64,000 nucleotides of DNA from Amycolatopsis rifamycinica (GTDB lineage Bacteria > Actinomycetota > Actinomycetes > Mycobacteriales > Pseudonocardiaceae). A model generated the notes under the pieces. That model made no database searches. It saw nothing but the letters and a program-made list of their open reading frames with translations, and had not been told where the DNA came from. This document shows positions 40,823 through 49,536 of this stretch, one piece after another. Numbering within the stretch: position 1 is the stretch's first letter; the number at the start of each line of letters is the position of its first letter. Location: positions 62,001-126,000 of the forward strand of contig NZ_JMQI01000079.1 in NCBI RefSeq assembly GCF_000695625.1, in the 5' to 3' direction. A program made the translations under genes and the position numbers.

Positions 40823-41757
40823 GACGCTTCGCGCAGGCTGTCCAGCACGTCGAGGACGGCCCCTTTGCCCAGGTCGACGGCCTTGCGCAGCACCTCGGGA
40901 TCACGCTCGAGCACGGCCACGTCCGGCGCCCCCACCGGGGGCCGGACGCTCAGGATGCGCGGGTCGGCCGCCAGGGTCTCCTCGTCCTCGACGTCCCGCC
41001 GGTAGGTGTCCTGCCAGGCCGGGATGGCGCCGGGTGCCTGGCGGCGCAGGAACCGCGGCACGACGACGTCGTGCACCCGCGGCGGCCGCACCGGCAGTTC
41101 GTCGGCGCGGCGGGTGCGCAGCACCAGGACGTCGGTCGCGCCCTGGGCCAGCGCGGTGCGGTACGGGATCGGCTCGGCCACGCCGGCGTCGACGAACCGG
41201 CGGCCGGCCATCGGGATCGGCGGCCCGGCCAGCACCGGCATGCACGAGGACGCGGCGAGCGCGATCTTGATCGCGTCGACGTCGGCCAGGAACGGGTGCA
41301 GGTCGGTGGACTCGCCGGTATCGGCGTCGGTGGCCAGCGGGTGGAAGGTGACCGGGTTGGCCAGGATCGCCGGGAAGTCCATCGGTTCCAGCACCGAGTA
41401 GACCTGGTGGACGAGGTACTCGAGGTCGATCACCGCGCGGCCGCGCAGGGTGTGCAGCGGGTTGATGATCCGGCGCATGACCACCGGGTTCCACCACGTC
41501 CGGACGCCGGTCGAGGAGCGGCCGCAGAGCAGCCAGGCGCCGTTCAGCGCGCCGGCCGACGAGCCGTAGACGGCGTCGAAGGCCGGTGTCACGCCAAGTT
41601 CGTCCAGGGCCAGGACCATGCCGCTGGAGTAGGTGCCGCGGCTGCTGCCGCCCTCGATGGCGAGCGCGAGACGCCTGCCGTCGGTGCGTTCTCCCGGGAC
41701 GCTGCCCGCCGCCATCCGTTCGGAGATCAGTTCGAGTACCGGGTGCACTTCTCCCAT
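40819..41757 (-). CDS. Patatin-like phospholipase
   Basis: A 312-residue acyl hydrolase. The oxyanion loop GGSSRG and the nucleophile elbow GSSAG (in DAVYGSSAGALNGAWLL) are present, and RFVDAGVAEPIPY holds the catalytic Asp in the DAG form of the DGG/A motif. This Ser-Asp dyad defines patatins, which deacylate phospholipids. The ATG at 41757 has only a weak ribosome-binding site. The upstream region holds two TTTCACGTGAAA palindromes. No signal peptide is present, so it is probably cytosolic. Confidence 0.88.
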   Translation of the reverse strand: MGEVHPVLELISERMAAGSVPGERTDGRRLALAIEGGSSRGTYSSGMVLALDELGVTPAFDAVYGSSAGALNGAWLLCGRSSTGVRTWWNPVVMRRIINPLHTLRGRAVIDLEYLVHQVYSVLEPMDFPAILANPVTFHPLATDADTGESTDLHPFLADVDAIKIALAASSCMPVLAGPPIPMAGRRFVDAGVAEPIPYRTALAQGATDVLVLRTRRADELPVRPPRVHDVVVPRFLRRQAPGAIPAWQDTYRRDVEDEETLAADPRILSVRPPVGAPDVAVLERDPEVLRKAVDLGKGAVLDVLDSLREAS

Positions 41758-41805
41758 CCTGGTCTTTTCGCTCTCGAAGTCGACCCGTTTTGCGCCACCC
41801 GGCCC

Positions 41806-41867
41806 GCCACTTTCACGTGAAAGTGGCGTCCGGAGGTGGGCACTTTCACGTGAAAGTGGCGGACGCC
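41806..41867. repeat. TTTCACGTGAAA palindromes, copies 2 and 3
   Basis: A 22-bp perfect palindrome (41806-41827) and an 18-bp one (41841-41858) lie 35 bp apart, centre to centre. GGCGTCC (41825-41831) and GGACGCC (41861-41867) add an outer stem around copy 3. They lie between the divergent patatin and padR starts. Confidence 0.85.
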
Positions 41868-41884
41868 TCCTTGCCGTGCAACTG

Positions 41885-41908
41885 GGTGCATATGAAACTA
41901 GGTGCATG
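41885..41908 (+). promoter_or_regulatory. GGTGCAT direct repeats before padR
   Basis: GGTGCAT occurs at 41885-41891 and 41901-41907, 16 bp apart, with ATGCAT-like halves; the second touches the start codon. This is a likely PadR autoregulatory site. Confidence 0.45.
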
Positions 41909-42460
41909 GTACTGGAGCACGCGATCCTCGTTTCGCTGTCCGAGCGCGCCGGTTCGGGCTATGAGCTCACGCGCCGCTTCGAGAAGTCGATCGGGCTCTT
42001 CTGGAGCGCCACCCACCAGCAGATCTACCGGGTGCTGAAGCGGATGGAAGAAGCCGGCTGGGTGACCGTCGACGTCGTCGCGCAGTCCGGGCGGCCGGAC
42101 AAGAAGGTCTACACGGTCAGCGACGACGGCCGCGCCGAACTCGTCCGCTGGCTCGCGGAGCCGGATCCGGGCGCCGGGCCGGTCGAGCTGGCCGTGAAGA
42201 TCCGTGGCGCCACCTTCGGCGACCCGGCGAAGGTCGCCGAGGAGATCGTCCGCCACCGCGACAAGCACGCCGAACGCCTCGACGTCTACCGCCAGATCGA
42301 GAAGCGCGACTTTCCCGCGCCGGCGAACCTCGACGGGCAACACCTGCACCAGTACCTGGTCCTGCGCGGCGGCATCCGCGTCGAAGAGGGCCAGGTCGAG
42401 TGGTTCGACGAAGTCCTCAGCGCCATGGAGACGGCCCTCAACCCCAAGGACGCCCGATGA
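41906..42460 (+). CDS. PadR-family transcriptional regulator
   Basis: A 184-residue PadR protein. The N-terminal winged helix has the family pattern HAILVSLSERAGSGYELTRRFEKSIGLFW...HQQIYRVLKRMEEAGWV, with YTVSDDGRAELVRWL closing the wing; the C-terminal part is the helical dimerisation domain. ATG at 41906 fits homologues. Its stop overlaps the flavoenzyme ATG (ATGA), so regulator and enzyme form one operon, and the enzyme's substrate may be the inducer. Confidence 0.9.
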   Translation: MVLEHAILVSLSERAGSGYELTRRFEKSIGLFWSATHQQIYRVLKRMEEAGWVTVDVVAQSGRPDKKVYTVSDDGRAELVRWLAEPDPGAGPVELAVKIRGATFGDPAKVAEEIVRHRDKHAERLDVYRQIEKRDFPAPANLDGQHLHQYLVLRGGIRVEEGQVEWFDEVLSAMETALNPKDAR

Positions 42461-44469
42461 GCCCGTACCCGCACCTGCTCAGCCCCCTCGACCTCGGCTT
42501 CACGACGCTGCGCAACCGCGTCCTGATGGGCTCGATGCACACCGGCCTCGAAGACAAGGCGTCCCGCTTCCCCGAGCTGGCCGAGTACTACGCCGAACGC
42601 GCCCGCGGCGGTGTCGGGCTGATCGTCACCGGCGGATTCGCCCCGAACCGCACCGGCTGGCTGCTCCCCTTCGCCTCGAAGCTGACGACGTCCGCCGAAG
42701 CGCGGCAGCACCGGCAGCTCACCGCGCCGGTGCACGACGCCGGCGGCAAGATCGCGCTGCAGGTGCTGCACGCGGGCCGGTACGCCTACCACCCGCTGAG
42801 CGTGTCGGCGTCGAGCATCAAGGCGCCGATCAACCCGTTCCGCCCGCGCGGACTGACCGGTTACGGCGTGCGTCAGCAGATCCGTGCCTTCGCCGATTGC
42901 GCCGCTCTGGCGCGCGAAGCGGGCTACGACGGCGTCGAGATCATGGGCTCCGAGGGCTACCTGATCAACCAGTTCCTGGCCGAGCGCACCAACAAACGCA
43001 CCGACGCCTGGGGCGGCACGTCGGAGAAGCGGCGCCGGTTCGCCGTCGAGATCGTCAAGCGCACGCGGGAAAAGGTGGGCGACGACTTCATCATCATCTA
43101 CCGGCTCTCCATGCTCGACCTCGTCCCGGGCGGCCAGCGCTGGGAGGAAGTCGTCGCGCTCGCCCAGGAGGTCGAGGCCGCGGGCGCCACGATCATCAAC
43201 ACCGGCATCGGCTGGCACGAGGCCCGCGTGCCCACGATCGTCACGTCGGTGCCGCGCGCGGCGTTCACCTGGGTGACCGGGAAGCTCCGGCCGCACGTGG
43301 GCATCCCGGTCGTCACCTCGAACCGGATCAACATGCCGCAGGTCGCCGAAGAGGCGCTGAGCAGCGGCGACGCCGACCTCGTGTCGATGGCCCGGCCGTT
43401 CCTCGCCGACCCGGAGTGGATCCGGAAGGCCGAGAGCGGCCGGGAGGACGAGATCAACACCTGCATCGCGTGCAACCAGGCCTGCCTCGACCACGCCTTC
43501 AAGCGCAAGCTGGTGTCCTGCATGGTCAACCCGCGGGCCGGCCACGAGACGACGTTGACCCTCGCGCCGGCGCGGCGGTCGAAGCACGTCGCTGTCGTCG
43601 GAGCCGGGCCTGCCGGGCTGTCCGCGGCGACCGCGCTGGCCGAACGCGGCCACAGCGTCGAACTATTCGAAGCCGACGACGAGATCGGCGGCCAGTTCGG
43701 CATCGCGCGGAAGATCCCCGGCAAGGAGGAGTTCGCCGAGACCATCCGCTACTACCGGCGGCGGCTCGAGGTGACCGGGGTCAAGCTGCACCTCGGAAAG
43801 CGCGTGTCCGCGGCCGAACTGACCGGCTTCGACGAGGTCGTGCTGGCCACCGGGGTCGCGCCGCGCGTGCCGTCGCTGCCCGGGATCGACCACCCGAAGG
43901 TGCTGTCCTACGTCGACGTCGTCAAGCACGGCAAGCCGGTCGGCGAGCGGGTCGCGGTGATCGGGGCCGGCGGCATCGGCGTCGACGTCAGCGAGTTTCT
44001 CACGCACCGCGGATCGCCCGCGCTGAACCTGGACGCGTGGCTGGCGGAGTGGGGTGTCACCGACCCGGAACAGGCGGCGGGCGGGCTGGGCACGCCGCGG
44101 CCCGAGCCGTCGCCGCGGCAGGTGTTCCTGTTGCAGCGCAAGAAGTCCGGGATCGGAGCCGGGCTCGGCAAGACGTCGGGCTGGGTGCACCGGGCCGCGC
44201 TCAAGGCCAAGCGCGCCGAGCAGCTGCCCGGCGTCACCTACGAGCGGATCGACGACGACGGCCTGCACATCACCGTCGACGGCGTGCCCCGGCTCCTCGA
44301 CGTCGACACGGTCGTCGTCTGCGCCGGTCAGGAACCGGTGCGGGACCTCGCCGACGAACTGCGGGCCGCCGGGCTGCCGGTGCACCTGATCGGCGGGGCC
44401 GACGTGGCCGCGGAACTCGACGCGAAGCGCGCGATCGACCAGGGAACGCGGCTCGCGGCCGCGCTATAG
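42457..44469 (+). CDS. FMN/FAD/4Fe-4S oxidoreductase (2,4-dienoyl-CoA reductase family)
   Basis: A 670-residue three-domain flavoenzyme. The Old Yellow Enzyme TIM barrel (1-330) has Y168 (GSEGYLINQFL) and H254 at the catalytic positions. The 4Fe-4S cluster ligands are C336, C339, C343 and C355. FAD- and NADPH-binding domains follow with GAGPAG (382-387) and IGAGGIG (about 503). The size and order match FadH, which reduces 2,4-dienoyl-CoA, but closely related enzymes act on other unsaturated substrates. Control by PadR hints at xenobiotic or fatty-acid use. The ATGA overlap with padR argues for coupled translation. Confidence 0.88.
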   Translation: MSPYPHLLSPLDLGFTTLRNRVLMGSMHTGLEDKASRFPELAEYYAERARGGVGLIVTGGFAPNRTGWLLPFASKLTTSAEARQHRQLTAPVHDAGGKIALQVLHAGRYAYHPLSVSASSIKAPINPFRPRGLTGYGVRQQIRAFADCAALAREAGYDGVEIMGSEGYLINQFLAERTNKRTDAWGGTSEKRRRFAVEIVKRTREKVGDDFIIIYRLSMLDLVPGGQRWEEVVALAQEVEAAGATIINTGIGWHEARVPTIVTSVPRAAFTWVTGKLRPHVGIPVVTSNRINMPQVAEEALSSGDADLVSMARPFLADPEWIRKAESGREDEINTCIACNQACLDHAFKRKLVSCMVNPRAGHETTLTLAPARRSKHVAVVGAGPAGLSAATALAERGHSVELFEADDEIGGQFGIARKIPGKEEFAETIRYYRRRLEVTGVKLHLGKRVSAAELTGFDEVVLATGVAPRVPSLPGIDHPKVLSYVDVVKHGKPVGERVAVIGAGGIGVDVSEFLTHRGSPALNLDAWLAEWGVTDPEQAAGGLGTPRPEPSPRQVFLLQRKKSGIGAGLGKTSGWVHRAALKAKRAEQLPGVTYERIDDDGLHITVDGVPRLLDVDTVVVCAGQEPVRDLADELRAAGLPVHLIGGADVAAELDAKRAIDQGTRLAAAL

Positions 44470-44504
44470 CCCCAGATGCGTCCCGCACTGGCAGGATGGG
44501 CCCC

Positions 44505-45473
44505 GTGCGAGACGTATGCGTGATCGGGCTCGGGCTGATCGGCGGGTCACTCCTGCGCGCGGCGGCCGCCAGCGGCCGCACAGCGTGGGGCGCCGCGGTT
44601 TCCGAAGTGGACGCCGACGCGGCGAGCAGAGCGGGCTACGACGTCACGACGGACGTCGAAGCGGCCCTGCACCGGGCCGCGGCCGAGGACGCGATGGTGG
44701 TGCTCGCCGTGCCGCTCCCGGCCGTCGAAGACCTGCTGCGGCTGGTCAGCCAGCACGCGTCGCACTGCCTGCTCACCGACGTGACCAGCGTGAAAGCGCC
44801 GGTACTGGACGCGGTTCGCCGTCGCGTGCCCTACACGCGGTACGTCGGCGGGCACCCGATGGCCGGGACGTCGAACTCCGGCTGGCTGGCCGGGGACGCC
44901 GCGCTGTTCCAGGGCGCCGCGTGGGTGGTCGCCGTCGAGGAGGACACCGACCTCGAGGCGTGGGCCGAGGTGGCGAAGCTCGTGCTGGACGTCGGCGCGC
45001 ACGTCGTCCCGCTGCCCGCGGAGTCGCACGACGAGGCCGTCGCCCGGATTTCGCACCTGCCGCACCTGCTGGCGGCGATCCTGGCCACCATCGGCGCCGA
45101 GGGCGGCCCGCTGGCGATGTCGCTCGCGGCCGGGTCCTACCGCGACGGCACGCGTGTCGCCGGCTCGAACCCGCAGCTCGTCCGCGCGATGACCGAAGGC
45201 AACCGGGACGCGCTGCTGCCGATCGTCGACGAGGCGCTCGGCCGGCTCGGCGCCGCCCGCGGTTCGCTCGCCTCCACCGGCGGGCTCGCGGCCACGATCA
45301 ACGCGGGATACGAAGGCGCGCAAGCGCTTGCCGCCAGCCTCGACGTCGAACGGGCCGGAGTCCGGATCAGCCTGACCGCGCCGGACGCGCGGCAGGGCCT
45401 GATCGCACTGGGTGAACGCGGCGGCCGGATCACCGGCCTCGCGGACGGGATCGCGACCGGCGAAGTCCAGTAG
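44505..45473 (+). CDS. tyrA: Prephenate dehydrogenase
   Basis: A 322-residue enzyme. The N-terminal Rossmann motif VIGLGLIGGSLLRAA is followed by VLAVPLPAVEDLL and TDVTSVKAPVLDAV. GGHPMAGTSNSGW contains the catalytic/substrate-binding His of TyrA, and SHLPHLLAAIL is the dimerisation helix. It oxidatively decarboxylates prephenate to 4-hydroxyphenylpyruvate for tyrosine. GTG at 44505 was taken since the longer frame upstream overlaps the flavoenzyme in another frame. No ACT domain is visible. Confidence 0.9.
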   Translation: MRDVCVIGLGLIGGSLLRAAAASGRTAWGAAVSEVDADAASRAGYDVTTDVEAALHRAAAEDAMVVLAVPLPAVEDLLRLVSQHASHCLLTDVTSVKAPVLDAVRRRVPYTRYVGGHPMAGTSNSGWLAGDAALFQGAAWVVAVEEDTDLEAWAEVAKLVLDVGAHVVPLPAESHDEAVARISHLPHLLAAILATIGAEGGPLAMSLAAGSYRDGTRVAGSNPQLVRAMTEGNRDALLPIVDEALGRLGAARGSLASTGGLAATINAGYEGAQALAASLDVERAGVRISLTAPDARQGLIALGERGGRITGLADGIATGEVQ

Positions 45474-45476
45474 GGG

Positions 45477-45674
45477 TTACCGGTCCGGCGTGTCGTCGAA
45501 CTTGTTCAGGAAGTCCTTCGCCTTCTCGACGCCGGTGTCGATCTGGCTGTCGTGGCCGGCGAACTTCGACTTCGCGAAGTCGGCGGCCTTGTCCAGACCT
45601 TCCTCGATCTTGTCGTTGTGCTCGCGCAGGGCCTCTTCGGCCTTGCCCTTCAACGCTTCGAAGTCGATGCCCAT
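45477..45674 (-). CDS. MT0933-like antitoxin-family small protein
   Basis: A 65-residue, highly charged helical protein: MGIDFEALKGKAEEALREHNDKIEEGLDKAADFAKSKF...DKFDD-like end. It matches the actinobacterial family annotated as MT0933-like antitoxin (Rv0909 type). No toxin gene (Rv0910-like SRPBCC) is directly adjacent, although a SRPBCC protein lies about 2 kb away at 47735. The antitoxin label is by family and may be wrong for this orphan. It is convergent with tyrA. Confidence 0.75.
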   Translation of the reverse strand: MGIDFEALKGKAEEALREHNDKIEEGLDKAADFAKSKFAGHDSQIDTGVEKAKDFLNKFDDTPDR

Positions 45675-45697
45675 GGGTGCATTGAACCGCACGGTCC

Positions 45698-47665
45698 TCA
45701 CGTGCGCCGGTGGTGGGGCAGGAACCGCCGGACCAGGCCCAGGGGCGCGCGTTCGGCCAGGTCGGGGCCGCGGACGGCGGCGAACGCCGACTCCAGCTGG
45801 TCGACCACGCCGGACAGCCGCTCCGCGTCCGGCAGCGGCACCGACCGCGGCTCCCGCTGCTCCCGCACGGCCGACGCGAGCTCTCCCAACGCGGCCGTCA
45901 GCAGCTCGACGTCGGCCGGATCCGGTGGCGGCACCCCTCGCCCGATCGTCACGCCGACCTCGGTGACGGCGTCGGCGACCCGCTCCTGCGCGGCGATCAC
46001 CGGCCACCACGCCACCGCCTGGCGGCCGTGCGCGGACGGCTCCACGACGGCCTGCTGGAACGCCGTCCGCAGGTCGGCCAGGGCCCGGTAGGCGCCGCGC
46101 CGCGCGCGCGACCGGGCCAGCCGCGCCTCCCCCGACGACGCCTCCACCAGCGCGTGCGAGACGTACTTCGCGACCGCGTCCAGGCCGTCGGCCAGCCGCC
46201 CGCCCACCCGCGGGCGCCGGCTGCCCGGCCACAGCAGGTAGCCGAAGACGAGCACGATCACGCAGCCCAGCACGGTGTCCACCAGCCGGGCCAGCACCAC
46301 GCTCCCGTCGCCGGTGTGGGCCAGCCCCATCTGCAGGATGATCAACGGCGTCACGAAGGCGCTCTGGATGCCGTAGTTGCGCACCTTCCCCACCGCGATG
46401 CCGCCGGCGAAGACCGCGCTCAGGGCCACCAGGACCCAGCCGTTCGCGCCGAGCCCGAGCACCGCCGCACCGATCCCGACGCCGATGACCGTGCCGATGC
46501 CGCGCAGCACCGCGCGACCGAAGACGGACCCGAAGTCGGGCTTCAGCACGATGCCGACGGTCAGCGTGATCCAGTACGACCGCTCCAGCGGCACGAGCAG
46601 GCCGACGGCTTCGGCGATGGCGACGCACAGCGTCAGCCGCAGCGCGGCGATCCAGGTCAGCGGGCCGGACGCGAGCGAGGCCGCCCACTCCCGCAGGCGG
46701 CGGTGCCACGGCGCCGGCTGCCGGCGCTTGCGGTCGTCGCCCTTGCCGATCCGGACCAGTCCCGCGTAGAGCGCGGCGACGATCGGATCCGGTTCGCCGG
46801 GCGGCGCCGGCGGTGGGGACGGCAGCGGCTGGGCGGCCAGCACCGCGGCCGAAAGCGCGACGAAGTGGTCGATGACCTCGCGGGCCGGGCGGCGGCCGGC
46901 GTTGACCATCGCCACGGACGCCTCGACGGCGGGTGTCGTCGCCGAAAGGAGGTTGAGCAGGTGCCGGTAGGCGGCGTCGCGGCCGGACAGCCAGGAGCGC
47001 GCGGTGAGCAGCTGGTCGTAGGCGGTGTTCATGGCCGTGGTCAGCCGGTGGCGGGCCACCCGCGAGACGGCTTCGTCGGTCGCCGACAGCATCGCGGCCA
47101 GCTCGACGTAGACGTGCGCGACGGCGGTGCGTTCGGGGCTGGTCGCGCGGACCGTCCAGGTGACGAGCGCGACCAGCAGGCTCCAGGCGGCACCGAGGCA
47201 GAAGCAGCCGAAGAGGATCTCGACGCGGACGCCGGTCGCGTGCTGGCCGGTGGCGAGCACGCAGAAGACGAGCATCTGCAGCCCGGCGACCGAGGCGTTG
47301 CTGCCGGCCGCGCTGATCACCGCGGACACCGCGGCGACCAGGACCACCGCGGGCACGGACAGCGCCGGCGTGCCGCCGGTGAGCAGCCCGGCGAGGTAGC
47401 CGGCGGTCGCGGCGAGCGTCGCCCCGCCGAGGCGCCGGGCGCGGTAGCGGTAGGGACCGGCCGATTCGGACAACACGGCGGGCAGGGCGCCGGTCGAGAT
47501 GAGCGCGCCGACGCCGATGTCCCCCGCCGCGTACGCGATCGCGAGCGGCACGGCCAGCGCGGCCACGGCCCGGGCGACCATGTTCCACGGCACCGGCACC
47601 GGCGAGCTGCGCAGGAGCTGGACCAGCCAGTGCGGCGCGGCGAGGTCGGGGCGCGGCGTGCTCAC
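45698..47665 (-). CDS. FUSC-family membrane protein
   Basis: A 655-residue protein with two blocks of five to six transmembrane helices (about 25-165 and 335-490), separated and followed by cytosolic helical domains. The second block contains the FUSC signature YWITLTVGIVLKPDFGSVFGRAVLRGIGTVIGVGIGA. The family includes aromatic-acid exporters (AaeB) and fusaric-acid resistance proteins. GTG 47665 has a GAGGGG site. Divergent from the SRPBCC gene across a 69-bp shared promoter region. Confidence 0.88.
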   Translation of the reverse strand: MSTPRPDLAAPHWLVQLLRSSPVPVPWNMVARAVAALAVPLAIAYAAGDIGVGALISTGALPAVLSESAGPYRYRARRLGGATLAATAGYLAGLLTGGTPALSVPAVVLVAAVSAVISAAGSNASVAGLQMLVFCVLATGQHATGVRVEILFGCFCLGAAWSLLVALVTWTVRATSPERTAVAHVYVELAAMLSATDEAVSRVARHRLTTAMNTAYDQLLTARSWLSGRDAAYRHLLNLLSATTPAVEASVAMVNAGRRPAREVIDHFVALSAAVLAAQPLPSPPPAPPGEPDPIVAALYAGLVRIGKGDDRKRRQPAPWHRRLREWAASLASGPLTWIAALRLTLCVAIAEAVGLLVPLERSYWITLTVGIVLKPDFGSVFGRAVLRGIGTVIGVGIGAAVLGLGANGWVLVALSAVFAGGIAVGKVRNYGIQSAFVTPLIILQMGLAHTGDGSVVLARLVDTVLGCVIVLVFGYLLWPGSRRPRVGGRLADGLDAVAKYVSHALVEASSGEARLARSRARRGAYRALADLRTAFQQAVVEPSAHGRQAVAWWPVIAAQERVADAVTEVGVTIGRGVPPPDPADVELLTAALGELASAVREQREPRSVPLPDAERLSGVVDQLESAFAAVRGPDLAERAPLGLVRRFLPHHRRT

Positions 47666-47674
47666 CCCCTCATC

Positions 47675-47704
47675 TTGACCTACGCTCCCGGAGACGATTA
47701 ATTA
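47675..47704 (+). promoter_or_regulatory. Promoter of the SRPBCC gene
   Basis: TTGACC (47675-47680), 18-bp spacer, TAATTA (47699-47704), about 30 bp before the GTG with GGGAGGT between. The AT-rich -10 also overlaps possible minus-strand promoter elements for the FUSC gene. Confidence 0.55.
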
Positions 47705-47734
47705 TCAACCTGTCAACAACGCGGGAGGTTACCG

Positions 47735-48184
47735 GTGGGTCGCAAGTACTCCTACGAGGTCAACCGCACGAGCACCGCGCCGCCGGAGGCGCTGTTCGCG
47801 CTCGAGGCGGACGGCCCGCGGTGGGCGGAGTGGGGAAAGCCACTGATCGTCCAGGCCCGCTGGGCGCGCCGGGGCGCCGAAGAGCCGGACGGCGTCGGCG
47901 CCGTCCGCGAGGTCGGCCTGTGGCCGGTGCTGATCCGCGAGGAAACCGTCGAGTACGAGCCCGGGCGCAAGCACGTCTACACCTTCGCCGGCGGCAAGCC
48001 GCTCAAGGACTACCGCGCCGAGGTGCTCTTCACGCCGACGGCCGAGGGCGGCACGCACCTGCGGTGGACGGGCTCGTTCACCGAACCGGTCAAGGGCACC
48101 GGGCCGGTGCTGGCCGCCACCCTCCGGACGGTGATCCGGCTGTTCTCCGCCAAGCTGGTCAAGGCGGCCGAAACCGGGCGCTGA
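47735..48184 (+). CDS. SRPBCC (START-like) family protein
   Basis: A 149-residue polyketide-cyclase/START-fold protein. SYEVNRTSTAPPEALFALEADGPRWAEW starts the helix-grip fold, YRAEVLFTPTAEGGTHLRWTGSF forms the long strands, and a C-terminal helix ends VIRLFSAKLVKAAE. Such proteins bind hydrophobic ligands. It is in the same superfamily as Rv0910, the toxin partner of MT0933-type antitoxins, but is not adjacent to the antitoxin-like gene. GTG 47735 has GGGAGGT upstream. Confidence 0.85.
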   Translation: MGRKYSYEVNRTSTAPPEALFALEADGPRWAEWGKPLIVQARWARRGAEEPDGVGAVREVGLWPVLIREETVEYEPGRKHVYTFAGGKPLKDYRAEVLFTPTAEGGTHLRWTGSFTEPVKGTGPVLAATLRTVIRLFSAKLVKAAETGR

Positions 48185-48292
48185 CCTGCGTGCGCCGGGC
48201 CACATAAGATCGTCCGGCGCAACTTCCCCCGCCTCCCCGACGTCACTCTTTCGGGTGGTCTTCGCGATCACCGCCGAGAGAGGGGACGCGGG

Positions 48293-49060
48293 ATGAAGCG
48301 AGTGGTGGCGGGGTTGGCGGCGGCCGTGTTAGCGCTCACAGCCTGTTCGACGCACGCGCCGGACGAGCGCGAGTCCGGCACCAGCCAGCCGAACCCGGCG
48401 CCGCAGGGCGTGAGCCCCGACGTGAAGACGTCCGGTCCGTACCCGTTCGGCACGGTCCAGCAGAAAGCGCCCCCGATCGAGAACGGCCAGGTCCCGCTCA
48501 TCCGCCGGATCACCACCGACAAGCCGTACGTCTTCCTCACCATGGACGACGGCGCCGTGCAGGACCCCGACGCGCTGAAGCTGATGCAGGAGAACGGCAC
48601 GCACCCGGTGCTGTTCCTGAACCAGAAGTACGTCAAGGGTCACGAGGCCTACTTCAAGCAGATCCTGGACGCCACCGGCGCGACGCTCGGCGACCACACG
48701 GTCGACCACCCGAACCTCAAGGGCAAGCCGTACGAGTTCCAGCGCAAGGAGATCTGCAACGACGCCGACGACTTCCAGCGCGGCCTGGGCATCCGCCCGG
48801 CGCTGTTCCGGCCGCCGTTCGGCAACTACGACCAGAACACCCTGCGCGCGGCGGCCGCCTGCGGGATGCGCGCGTCGGTGCTGTGGACGGCCGCGGTCAA
48901 CGACGGGCACGTCCAGTTCCAGTCCGGCGACAAGCTCAAGCCCGGCGACATCGTGCTGATGCACTTCCGGAAGACGTTCAAAGAGGACTACACGGCGTTC
49001 GTGGAGCAGGCCAGGAAGGACGGGCTGACCCCCGTCCCCCTGGCCGACTTCCTCGGTTAG
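48293..49060 (+). CDS. Lipoprotein polysaccharide deacetylase (NodB/CE4)
   Basis: A 255-residue protein with lipobox LALTACS (Cys about 18). The NodB domain has the metal and base motif TMDDG (motif 1), HTVDHP (motif 2, H-x3-H), RPPFGNYD (motif 3), LWTAAVND (motif 4) and GDIVLMHF (motif 5), a complete CE4 set. It likely deacetylates peptidoglycan or another N-acetyl polysaccharide on the outer membrane face. ATG 48293 follows GAGAGGGG. Confidence 0.92.
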   Translation: MKRVVAGLAAAVLALTACSTHAPDERESGTSQPNPAPQGVSPDVKTSGPYPFGTVQQKAPPIENGQVPLIRRITTDKPYVFLTMDDGAVQDPDALKLMQENGTHPVLFLNQKYVKGHEAYFKQILDATGATLGDHTVDHPNLKGKPYEFQRKEICNDADDFQRGLGIRPALFRPPFGNYDQNTLRAAAACGMRASVLWTAAVNDGHVQFQSGDKLKPGDIVLMHFRKTFKEDYTAFVEQARKDGLTPVPLADFLG

Positions 49061-49536
49061 AGCACGACCGTCGGCGTCACGACCGTCCGGCGGCACGACA
49101 CGTCACCGAGGTGCACGAGGATCTGCGTCGTCCCGCGCGGCACGTTGTCGAGCACGAACCGGCCGCCTTCGTCCGCCGTCGTCGACGACGTGCCGTGCTC
49201 GGCGACCCGCACCTCGACGCCGTACTGGCCGGCCGGCACCAGCCAGCCGTCGATGCGGTGCAGCTTGCCCATCTTGGTCAGGTTGATCATCACCGTCAGG
49301 TCGCTGACGGTGAACGTGATCGTGCCGGTGCCGCCACCGCGGACCCCGGCGAGGTCGTCCAGCCGCTCCCACCGCGCGACCTCGACGTCGAGGTCTTCGA
49401 GGGCGAGCGCGAACTGGACCCGCTGCACCAGGTCACCCGGCGGCGGGTCCAGTTCGTCGAGGAAACGGCCGATGTCGGCCAGCAGCACGTCGTCACCGAA
49501 GGAGGCTTGGCCCCCCGGCGCCCCGAGGTCGTTCAT
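49057..49536 (-). CDS. Hypothetical protein co-encoded with an ECF sigma factor
   Basis: A 159-residue protein in an ATGA overlap with the sigma gene upstream. The N-terminal part (DDVLLADIGRFLDELDPPPGDLVQRVQFALALEDLDVEVARWERLDD) is helical. The C-terminal part (GTITFTVSDLTVMINL, GWLVPAGQYGVEVRVAEHG, GGRFVLDNVPRGTTQILVHL) is a beta-sandwich resembling a carboxypeptidase-regulatory-like or transthyretin-like domain. The same sigma plus this small gene often precedes a CHAT/TPR protein in other actinomycetes; none is present here. It could be an anti-sigma component. No membrane helix. Confidence 0.75.
   Translation of the reverse strand: MNDLGAPGGQASFGDDVLLADIGRFLDELDPPPGDLVQRVQFALALEDLDVEVARWERLDDLAGVRGGGTGTITFTVSDLTVMINLTKMGKLHRIDGWLVPAGQYGVEVRVAEHGTSSTTADEGGRFVLDNVPRGTTQILVHLGDVSCRRTVVTPTVVL

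Noticed and set aside
45477..48184. MT0933-like antitoxin and SRPBCC protein as a toxin-antitoxin pair
   Set aside because: They are separated by a 2-kb FUSC gene and lie on opposite strands, so no operon; only the family resemblance remains.
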